Part shown: piece by piece, positions 52,258-59,442 of the stretch | Layout of the letters: every line of letters begins with the position of its first letter | Numbering within the stretch: position 1 is the first letter of the stretch | From: Streptomyces sp. Ru71 | Lineage (GTDB): Bacteria > Actinomycetota > Actinomycetes > Streptomycetales > Streptomycetaceae | Reading direction: 5' to 3' | DNA length: 64,000 nt | Assembly (NCBI RefSeq): GCF_002920535.1 | Contig: NZ_PQSS01000017.1 | Coordinates: 1 to 64,000 of the forward strand | The notes under the pieces: model-generated | What the model saw: the letters and a program-made list of their open reading frames with translations, nothing else | Told to the model about the DNA's origin: nothing | The model's database searches: none | Translations under genes and position numbers: made by a program

Positions 52258-52866
52258 GTGATCCGGGTACTTCTGGTCCATGACGCGTCTTTGGTGCGGT
52301 CGGTCCTCGCGGACTGGCTGCGCCGCGAGGACGATCTGCGCGTCTACGACACTCCGTGGCGGGCCGCGCCGGGCCGGGTGCGCGCGGTGCGGCCCGATGT
52401 GTGCGCGGCGGACCTGGAGTGCTCCGACACCCCCGGTGTCCCGCCGCTCACGGAGCTGTGCGGGCGGGGCGCGGAGCGGACGGCACCCCGGCTGCTCGTG
52501 CTGGCCGACGCGCACCGGCCGGGGCTGCTCAGAAGAGCCCGCGAGGCGGGGGCGCTGGGCTACGTCGGCAAGGAGGGCCCGCCCGAGCGCCTGGTCGAGG
52601 GCATCCGGCGGGTCGCCGAGGGGGAACGTTTCGTCGACGACACGCTCGGCTTCGGCTTCCTGGAGGCCGCCGAGATGCCGCTGACCCGGCGCGAGCTGAG
52701 CGTGTTATCCCTCGCCGCCGGCGGCGCCTCCGTCGCGGAGATCGCCGGGAGCCTGCACCTGTCCCACGGGACGGTGCGCAACTACATGGCGGCCATCACC
52801 CGCAAGACCGGCGCCCGTAACCGCATCGACGCCATCCGCATCTCCCAGGGCCAGGGCTGGCTGTGA
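52258..52866 (+). CDS. ramR: RamR/AmfR-like response regulator of the lanthipeptide locus
   Basis: 202 residues, the length of RamR. A receiver-like N terminus (VIRVLLVHDASLVRSVLADW, with Asp52 in VCAADLEC and Lys in GYVGKEG) has one rather than two acidic residues after strand 1, fitting an orphan regulator. The C terminus is a LuxR helix-turn-helix (LTRRELSVLSLAAGG, VAEIAGSLHLSHGTVRNYM). RamR activates the ramCSAB operon in S. coelicolor. No histidine kinase is adjacent. Its 3' end is overlapped by the convergent ABC gene. Confidence 0.88.
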   Translation: MIRVLLVHDASLVRSVLADWLRREDDLRVYDTPWRAAPGRVRAVRPDVCAADLECSDTPGVPPLTELCGRGAERTAPRLLVLADAHRPGLLRRAREAGALGYVGKEGPPERLVEGIRRVAEGERFVDDTLGFGFLEAAEMPLTRRELSVLSLAAGGASVAEIAGSLHLSHGTVRNYMAAITRKTGARNRIDAIRISQGQGWL

Positions 52867-54666
52867 GCCGGCGGCCCAGTGACCGGCCAGCTCGCGGTAC
52901 AGCGGCGAGCCGGCCAGCAGCTCGGCGTGCGTGCCGTACGCGGTGCGCGGGCCGTCCAGCACCAGTACCCGGTCGGCCCGCCGCGCCGAGCTGATGCGGT
53001 GGGCGACGACGACCAGCGTCCCGTCCGCGCGCCCGGCGAAGGCCCGCTCCGCGCGCTCCTCGGCCTGCGGGTCCAGATGGCAGGTCGCCTCGTCCAGCAG
53101 GACGAGCGGCGCGTACGACAGATGGGCCCGGGCCAGCGCGATCAGCTGCCGCTCGCCCGCCGACAGCGCCGCCGGGTCCACCGGCGCCTGCGGGCCGCCC
53201 AGCCGCTCCAGCAGCTCAGTGAGCCCGACCGCGTCGGCCGCCGCGAGCAGCTCGGCCTCGCGCACCCGGTCCGGCCGCAGCAGGCCGAGGTTCTCGGCGA
53301 GGGTGCCGCTGTGCACGTACGCCTCCTGCGGGACCAGCACGCGCAGGGCGGCGGCCCGCGCCGAGGGCACCGGCGTGCCGTACACGCGGATGCCGCCGCG
53401 CACGGGTTTGAGCAGGCCCGCGACGAGCGCGGTGAGCGTGGACTTGCCGATGCCGCTGGGTCCGACGACGACCAGATGGCCGCCCGGCGGCAGCGCGAGA
53501 TCGAGTCCGTCGACCACGGGGGCGGCGCCGGGGCCGTAGGAGAAGGTGACGCCGTCCAGCTGGAGCGCGGCCTCGGCCGCAGGTGGGGTCGGGCCGGGGA
53601 GGGGCGCCGGGACGGGCCTGCCCGAGCCGCGGGGGTGCGGCACGGGCGCCGCGGAGTCACCGGGCGCCGACACGGCGCTGTCCGAGGGCCGGGTTTGGGG
53701 CACGGGCGCCCCGGACCCACCCGCCTGCTCCCGCGGGGCCAGCCGGCGCAGGACCACCGTCAGACGGGCGCCGCTCGTGCCGAGGCCGTGGACCAGGGTG
53801 CGCAGCGCGGGCAGCAGGGACTGGGTGACGTAGGCGAGGGCGCCGACCAGGGCGCCGGGGGTGACGCCCCGGGCGAGCAGCCAGGGCGCCGCGGCCGGCA
53901 GCAGCACGGCCGGCAGATGGCCGCCGACGGCGAGGGCCGCCGTGCGCAGCACGGAGAAGCGGGCCAGGGAGCGTGCCGCCCGCAGCTCGGCCTCGACGCC
54001 GGCCCCGACGTCCGCCGCGATCCGCTCCTCCGCCCCGGCCGCCGTGATGTCCCGCAGCCCGGGGCAGACGGCGCCCAGGCGCGCGGCGAGCGCCTCGTCG
54101 GCGGCGAGGAACGCCTCCTGCCGCCGGGCCAGCGGCCGCAGTGTCACCGCGAACAGGGCCACGCCGGCGGCCAGCGGCGGCCCCACGACGAGCAGCAGCG
54201 GCGGGGCCAGGGACAGCAGTCCGGCGACGGCGCCGACAGCGGTGAACACGAACGACCGCGCCACCATCACCAGCCCGGCGAAGGTGTCCCGCGCGATCTC
54301 CACCTGCTGGGTCAGCCCGGACAGCGCCCCGTCGTCGGCCTCGCGCACCCCGCGCCGCACCACCCGGGTCACCAGCAGGTCCCGCAGCGGTTCCACGAGG
54401 GCGGCGACGGCGCCGTACACCCGCCCGGTGCCCCACGCGCCGGCCAGGACACCCACGCCGGCCACCGCGAGCCAGGCCAGTCCGGCCCCGGAGCGCCCGG
54501 CCAGGAACCCGTCGTCCAGGGCGCGGGCGAGTGCGTAGCCGAGCAGGAAGGTCTGCCCGGTCTCCAGCACCGACCAGCCGGCCAGCCGCAGCAGCACCCG
54601 CCACCGTCCGCGCAGGAAGCGCAGCCCACGCGCGCAGGTCCCGGCCCCCGGGCGACCGGGGCTCAT
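52705..54666 (-). CDS. ramB: RamB-like ABC transporter (permease plus ATPase)
   Basis: 653 residues as read. Six membrane helices (about 15-310), a long Pro/Ala/Gly-rich linker (about 335-385), then an ATPase with VVGPSGIGKSTLT, LSAGERQLIALARA and LVLLDEATCHLD, an intact Q-loop (VLVPQEAY). ATG overlaps the stop of RamA (ATGA). The family end is expected near SPLYRELAGHW; the frame instead continues about 56 residues over the 3' end of ramR on the opposite strand. This extension could be real, or could mark a lost stop or a sequence error. Confidence 0.85.
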   Translation of the reverse strand: MSPGRPGAGTCARGLRFLRGRWRVLLRLAGWSVLETGQTFLLGYALARALDDGFLAGRSGAGLAWLAVAGVGVLAGAWGTGRVYGAVAALVEPLRDLLVTRVVRRGVREADDGALSGLTQQVEIARDTFAGLVMVARSFVFTAVGAVAGLLSLAPPLLLVVGPPLAAGVALFAVTLRPLARRQEAFLAADEALAARLGAVCPGLRDITAAGAEERIAADVGAGVEAELRAARSLARFSVLRTAALAVGGHLPAVLLPAAAPWLLARGVTPGALVGALAYVTQSLLPALRTLVHGLGTSGARLTVVLRRLAPREQAGGSGAPVPQTRPSDSAVSAPGDSAAPVPHPRGSGRPVPAPLPGPTPPAAEAALQLDGVTFSYGPGAAPVVDGLDLALPPGGHLVVVGPSGIGKSTLTALVAGLLKPVRGGIRVYGTPVPSARAAALRVLVPQEAYVHSGTLAENLGLLRPDRVREAELLAAADAVGLTELLERLGGPQAPVDPAALSAGERQLIALARAHLSYAPLVLLDEATCHLDPQAEERAERAFAGRADGTLVVVAHRISSARRADRVLVLDGPRTAYGTHAELLAGSPLYRELAGHWAAGSQPALALGDADGVDAVTGAGLAGDGRHVVAHRPVGQVQAPGDLRDGGAAGGEG

Positions 54667-56399
54667 CGCCGTACCCCGTCCGTGTCCGCGTCCCCGAACA
54701 CCGCCCGGTAGCCGGGATCCCGCCACAGCGTGGCGTGCGGTCCGACCGCGCGGACGCGTCCGCCGTCCAGCCAGGCCACCGCGTCCGCGCGGGCGGCCGT
54801 GGCGGCGCGGTGGGCGACGACCAGGCGGGTGCCGTGCGCGCCGGGGGCGGTCAGGGCCTGGGTGATGCGGTGCTCGGTGACCGTGTCGAGGCTGGACAGC
54901 GCGTCGTCCAGGACGAGCAGCCGCCCGCCCCGGGCGAAGGCCCGCGCCAGACCGAGACGCTGGGACTCGCCGCCGGAGCGCGGGGCGTCGGCGCAGAGGG
55001 TGGCGTACCCGGCGGGCAGCCGGCGTACGAAGTCGTCGGCGTGCGCGGTGCGGGCCGCTTCCCGGACGCGGGCCGGGGACGGGTGCGGCAGGCCCAGGGC
55101 GAGTGCGTCCCGCACGGTGCCGCCGAGCAGGACCGGGCGGTCGAAGGCGCAGGCCACCGCCCCGCGCAGCTCCTCGCGGGACAGCTCGTGCAGCGGTACT
55201 CCGTCCAGCAGGACCTCCCCGGCGTCCGGGTCGGCCAGTCGCGCGGCCAGCGCGGCCAGCAGCGACTTGCCCGAACCGGAGCGGCCGACGACGGCCAGCG
55301 TGGTGCCGCCGGGCACGATCAGATCGACCCCGTCGAGCACCGTGCGCTCGCCGCGTCGCGCCCGCACCCCGCGCAGCTCCAGGCGTCCGGGTCCGCCCTC
55401 GGGCAGGCGGCGCCGACCGTGCGCCGGTGCGGGCACGGCGTGCAGCTCACCCAGCCGTCCCGCCGCCGCGCGGGCCCGCGCCAGGGCGGTGAGCTGCCCG
55501 AGGAGCGTGCCGACGCCGGTGGCGAGCACCGCGTACCGGGACGCCGCGAGCAGGTCCCCGGCCGTGAGCCGGTGCCGCGCCAGCAGCAGTCCGGCGACCG
55601 CCACCACCGCGAGTTGCAGCAGCGGTGCGACGGCCACCGCTTGCGCGGCGGCCCGGCCCTGCACCTGCCACATCCGGTGGCCGGCGCGCGACAGTTCGGG
55701 CAGCGGCCGCAGGATGCGGGCCGTCTCCCGCTCCTGCAGTCCGGCCGCACGGATGGTGCGCCGGCCGGCCACGGCCTCGGCCAGCGCCGCCGCCATCCGC
55801 CCCTGCACCCGCTGGTAGTCGGCGACGCAGGCGGAGGTGTCCCGGGCCAGGGCCCGCAGCAACAGCGCGAGCGGCGGCGCACCGGCGAGCAGGACGACCG
55901 CCAGCCAGGGGTCGATCAGCGCCAGCGCCACCACACCGCCGGCCGGCACCGCGATCGCGGCCGGCAGCCCGGCCCGCGCGGCGGGCGCCGTGCCGGCCGT
56001 CGCGGCGTTGCCCACCAGCCGGGCGACCAGCTCACCCGCTGCGAAGCGGTCCTGGGCACGGGGGCCGAGGGCGAGCACATGGCCCGTCGTGCGGCGGCGC
56101 AGCCAGGCGGTGGTACGGGCGTCGACCGTGCCGTGCAGCACCGTCGAGGCCGCGTCCAGCACGGCCGTCAGCAGCACCAGTCCCGCACACAGCAGCACCC
56201 ACCGCGTGGCGGACTCACGCGCCAGCAGCAGGTCCAAGGTGCGGCCCAGCGCGGCCGGCAGCAGCAGTCCCGCGCCGGCCGCGCCGACGCCGGCCAGGGA
56301 CAGGGCCGTGCGGCGTGTCGCGCTGTGCCGGGCGGCCGAGCGCAGCAGCGCCCGGCTCTCGCGGGTCACCGTGTCGTCTCGCTGCCGCGGACCTGCCAT
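54663..56399 (-). CDS. ramA: RamA-like ABC transporter (permease plus ATPase)
   Basis: 578 residues, starting MAGPRQRDD with GGGGAG upstream. Six membrane helices (about 30-300) and an ATPase: VVGRSGSGKSLLAALA, RSGGESQRLGLARA, LLVLDDALSSLD. The Walker B catalytic Glu is Asp here and the Q-loop Gln is missing (CAFDRP), so this half is likely catalytically weak. It should pair with RamB as a heterodimer exporting the lanthipeptide. Follows the precursor after 103 bases with a hairpin. Confidence 0.88.
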   Translation of the reverse strand: MAGPRQRDDTVTRESRALLRSAARHSATRRTALSLAGVGAAGAGLLLPAALGRTLDLLLARESATRWVLLCAGLVLLTAVLDAASTVLHGTVDARTTAWLRRRTTGHVLALGPRAQDRFAAGELVARLVGNAATAGTAPAARAGLPAAIAVPAGGVVALALIDPWLAVVLLAGAPPLALLLRALARDTSACVADYQRVQGRMAAALAEAVAGRRTIRAAGLQERETARILRPLPELSRAGHRMWQVQGRAAAQAVAVAPLLQLAVVAVAGLLLARHRLTAGDLLAASRYAVLATGVGTLLGQLTALARARAAAGRLGELHAVPAPAHGRRRLPEGGPGRLELRGVRARRGERTVLDGVDLIVPGGTTLAVVGRSGSGKSLLAALAARLADPDAGEVLLDGVPLHELSREELRGAVACAFDRPVLLGGTVRDALALGLPHPSPARVREAARTAHADDFVRRLPAGYATLCADAPRSGGESQRLGLARAFARGGRLLVLDDALSSLDTVTEHRITQALTAPGAHGTRLVVAHRAATAARADAVAWLDGGRVRAVGPHATLWRDPGYRAVFGDADTDGVRR

Positions 56400-56435
56400 G
56401 CTGCCTGCTCCCCGGGAACGCGTTCGAAGAAGAGT

Positions 56436-56478
56436 GAGGGCCCCGGGCGGCCCCTCCTCGTGGGAGGACGGCCGGCCC
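56436..56478 (-). terminator. Dyad between precursor and transporter genes
   Basis: Overlapping GC-rich inverted repeats (56436-56442 with 56449-56456, and 56453-56457 with 56463-56467 inside a larger imperfect stem). Likely attenuates read-through from the precursor into ramA. Confidence 0.4.
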
Positions 56479-56502
56479 GGAGCCGTGGTCACGCGGCGGG
56501 CG

Positions 56503-56619
56503 TCACAGACAGAGCAGGACGCTCGCCGCGCTGATGCAGGACAGCAGGCTCACCGTGCTGGCGCCGCCGCCGTCGGTGTGCTCCTCGGACTCCAGGGTCT
56601 GCAGGTCGAGCAGGGCCAT
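56503..56619 (-). CDS. ramS: SapB/AmfS-type class III lanthipeptide precursor
   Basis: 38 residues, too short for routine gene calling. ATG at 56619 with AAAGGA upstream. The leader starts MALLDLQTLESEE; LLDLQ is the conserved box recognised by LanKC enzymes. The core carries STVSLLSC and SAASVLLC: both fit S-xx-S-xxx-C exactly, the pattern for a labionin or a lanthionine ring, as in AmfS/SapB. The mature peptide should be amphiphilic, secreted, and act as a surfactant that helps aerial hyphae form (family knowledge). Confidence 0.93.
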   Translation of the reverse strand: MALLDLQTLESEEHTDGGGASTVSLLSCISAASVLLCL

Positions 56620-56683
56620 GATCGTGTCCTTTCTTCGATGGGGACAGGGGTGGTGCGACGACCGCCGGAGGGCGGCCGCGTCT

Positions 56684-59251
56684 TCAGGGCCGCGAAAGCG
56701 GCGGGAGGAACGGCAGGTGGGCCGGGCCGGGGCCGTCGAGGGCCGCGCCGAGCGCCAGCAGACAGCCCGCCGTTCCGGTGGCGAGGTCCATGGACAGCCG
56801 CATCATCTGGTGGCCGGGGAAGGCGAGTTGGCCCTGGTAGGCCATCGCGTACCAGCCGAGCCCGGCGATCTGGCCGGACAGGCGCTCCGGCGCCGCCCCG
56901 GTGCGGCTCAGGTGCAGGATCATTCCGGCGCGGCCCTGGAACAGCCCGGGCTGCGCGTAGAAGCGGGACGTTGCGGCGGTCAGCACACCGGCCCGGACCG
57001 CCGCGAACTCCTCGGCGGCGTGCGGCACATGGGCGAGGTAGTCGTCCAGGACCATGCCGATCCCGGCGCTTCCGTCACCGAGGTACGGCAGGGTCCGCCA
57101 GCCCTCGTCGACCTCAAGCGAGCCGCCGGGCCGCACCACGCAGCGCTCCAGGTCCCGGCGCAGTGCCGTCCCCGCCGCCTGCAGTAACTCGCCTTCGCCG
57201 GTGCGCTCGTACTGCCGCAGCAGGAACAGCGCCGGCCCGCTCGCCCCGCGCAGCAGCCCGGCCCGCCGCTTCGGCGCGGGCGGTTCGGTGAGGCGTCCCA
57301 CCAGGAGGTGCGCGGCCTCGGCGGCCCGCTCGCCCAGTTCGCTCTCGCCGGTGGCGTCGGCGAGCGCCCCGAGGACCAGGCCGAGACCGGCCAGACCGCC
57401 GTGCAGGTCGGAGGAGAGGTGCTGCCAGCGCTCCTTGAGGATGCCCTCGACCAGGTCCAGGGCCCGCCGGCGGTGGCCGAGCAGGTCCAGCACATGGGCG
57501 ACGCCCGCGAGACCGTCGTACAGGCCGAGCGGGGTGCCCGCCGGTGCCGGGTCGGTGTGCTCCAGCAGCCAGCGCTCGCCCTCGTCGTAGCGCTCGGCGC
57601 CGACCGCGGCGAGCGCGTACAGCACGCCGGCCGTGCCATGGGCGAGGCCGAGGCCGCCGCCGTCGGAGAACTGGGCGATGTCGCCGGGGAAGAGCCGGTC
57701 GTCGCGCTCCGGCGTCGCCGAGGCCAGGATCGCCTTGACCATCGAGTCCCGGCTGTGCGGCCAGTCGGCGGGATCCACGAGCGGGACGGATCCCGCCGGC
57801 CGGCCGGACGCCTCCCGGGTGATCTCGGCCACCGCCTCCGCCAGGAAGCCGGCCGGCACCTCCGGGAACTCCCGGGCGATCACCTGCGCGAGGTGCGCCG
57901 CCTTGCCGCGGTCCACCACGAACAGCGTGGTCACCGGCAGGAACAGCGCGAGCCGCAGACAGGCCAGCGCGTAGCGGTCGACGTCGGCGCCCCGCCGGTC
58001 GGGCGGCGCGAAGAAGCCGGGGTGCGCGACGACCTGGCGGCCGTGCTCCTCGACCGGGGCCGCCGCCTCGAAGTCGAGCAGGCACACCGACTCCTCGTCG
58101 GGGGCGACCATGATGTTGAACACGTGCAGGTCGTTGAAGACGATCCCGCGCGCGTGCACCTTCTCCACGGCCTGCTCCACGGCCCGGTGGATGCGCACCG
58201 CCCACGCCGTGTAGGCGGCGACCTCCCCCGGGTCCGGGTCCGGGGCGAGCAGCGGATGCCGTTCGGCGAAGAACGCGTTCAGCGGCCGCCCCTCGACGAA
58301 GTCTGTCACCAGGAACCGGTGGTCACCAAGCGTGAACCAGTCCCGGACCTCGGGCACCACGCCGGTGCCCGAGAGCCGCTCCAGCGCCTCCTTCTCCCGC
58401 TCCAGCCGGGCGATCGCGTCGGCCCCGTCGGAGGCCAGCCCCGCGTGCGGACGGGCCTCCTTCAGCACCACCTTGCGGCCGGTGCGGGTGTCGGTGCCCG
58501 CGTACACCCCGCCGCCGTTGGAGAAGTGCAGCGCCTTGTCGATGCGGTACGGCAGCTCGCCCACCGTCGTGGTGTTGCGCGCCGCCAGATGGGGCTGGAG
58601 GAACTCGGGGAGCGTCACCCACTCCGGTACCTGGAAGGAGGGCGTCCGCCGGTCGGGCACCAGCCGGCCCTCCCCGTCGCGCACCGCGGGCACCAGCGCG
58701 CCGCGCTCGTCGACGACGTAGGACCGCGCGAAGGCGCCGTAGCGGACGTACAGCGGGCCCTCGCCCCAGCGTAGGTCGGTGAGGATGTACGGGCCCTCGA
58801 AGCCCTCCAGCAGGGCGCCCAGCTCGCGCAGCACCGTGTGCAGCCGCTCCTCGCCGTCCGGGTAGACGGTGACGAACTTGCCGCTGGTGTCGCGGCCCGC
58901 GTACTTGGCGTTGCGCAGGTGCAGCAGGTGCGGGCCGGGCACGAACTTGAACGGGATGCGGCGCGGCACGCAGTAGTCCCACACGATCGCCGCGATCTGC
59001 TCGGCGTTGGCCCGGGTGGCCGAGGCGTGGATCTTCCAGCCCTGGGCCGGCCCCGCCAGCGGGCGGCCGTCCTCGGCGAGCGGGGTCAGCGTCAGCCAGT
59101 CGCCGACCCGCGCGGCCGTCCATCCGGCGGGCACCTCGCGACGCGCCGCCGCGAACAGCGGTGCGGTCTGCGCGCCGCCGTCCGACAGCCGGTCGGGCGT
59201 GTCGTAGAAGTGAGGGTCCGCGAGGGCGTACACCTCGTACCGCTTGTCCAT
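56684..59251 (-). CDS. ramC: RamC/AmfT-like class III lanthipeptide synthetase (LanKC)
   Basis: 855 residues; ATG with GGAAGGGGAGG upstream. N-terminal lyase domain (about 1-230), Ser/Thr kinase domain (about 235-490) with Lys264 in VVLKEARP, catalytic Asp374/Asn379 in VFNDLHVFNIM and metal Asp393 in LLDFEA, then a LanC-like cyclase (about 510-855) lacking the zinc ligands, as usual for class III. It phosphorylates Ser of the precursor, eliminates phosphate and closes rings. First gene of the operon; divergent from the sensor phosphatase. Confidence 0.95.
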   Translation of the reverse strand: MDKRYEVYALADPHFYDTPDRLSDGGAQTAPLFAAARREVPAGWTAARVGDWLTLTPLAEDGRPLAGPAQGWKIHASATRANAEQIAAIVWDYCVPRRIPFKFVPGPHLLHLRNAKYAGRDTSGKFVTVYPDGEERLHTVLRELGALLEGFEGPYILTDLRWGEGPLYVRYGAFARSYVVDERGALVPAVRDGEGRLVPDRRTPSFQVPEWVTLPEFLQPHLAARNTTTVGELPYRIDKALHFSNGGGVYAGTDTRTGRKVVLKEARPHAGLASDGADAIARLEREKEALERLSGTGVVPEVRDWFTLGDHRFLVTDFVEGRPLNAFFAERHPLLAPDPDPGEVAAYTAWAVRIHRAVEQAVEKVHARGIVFNDLHVFNIMVAPDEESVCLLDFEAAAPVEEHGRQVVAHPGFFAPPDRRGADVDRYALACLRLALFLPVTTLFVVDRGKAAHLAQVIAREFPEVPAGFLAEAVAEITREASGRPAGSVPLVDPADWPHSRDSMVKAILASATPERDDRLFPGDIAQFSDGGGLGLAHGTAGVLYALAAVGAERYDEGERWLLEHTDPAPAGTPLGLYDGLAGVAHVLDLLGHRRRALDLVEGILKERWQHLSSDLHGGLAGLGLVLGALADATGESELGERAAEAAHLLVGRLTEPPAPKRRAGLLRGASGPALFLLRQYERTGEGELLQAAGTALRRDLERCVVRPGGSLEVDEGWRTLPYLGDGSAGIGMVLDDYLAHVPHAAEEFAAVRAGVLTAATSRFYAQPGLFQGRAGMILHLSRTGAAPERLSGQIAGLGWYAMAYQGQLAFPGHQMMRLSMDLATGTAGCLLALGAALDGPGPAHLPFLPPLSRP

Positions 59252-59303
59252 GCCTCCCCTTCCGTGGCCCGCCCCAGAGACTTCCAGTGCGCGGACGGCC
59301 ACC

Positions 59304-59397
59304 GACAGTCACGACTGTCACGAGATCGCCGTGCGGAACGCACGCGTCAACACATGTTCGGATCGTTTCGAGCAGGTGTGCGGGCCCGTGCGGAACG
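59304..59397. promoter_or_regulatory. ramC control region with direct repeats and a dyad
   Basis: The 12-mer CCGTGCGGAACG occurs exactly at 59329-59340 and 59386-59397, 57 bases apart. Nearby is the dyad GACAGTC-AC-GACTGTC (59304-59319). A minus-strand TTGACG (59345-59350) could be the ramC -35 but has no good -10, as expected for an activator-dependent promoter. Candidate RamR sites (inference). Confidence 0.5.
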
Positions 59398-59442
59398 GTC
59401 GCAGGGGCTGCGCGGGCGTCCGGTACGCGCTGTAATACGGAC

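Noticed and set aside
48196-59251. The protease at 48196 as the leader protease of the ram-type lanthipeptide
   Set aside because: Position alone suggests it; streptogrisins have no link to class III leader removal, and it lies outside the operon, so no claim is made.
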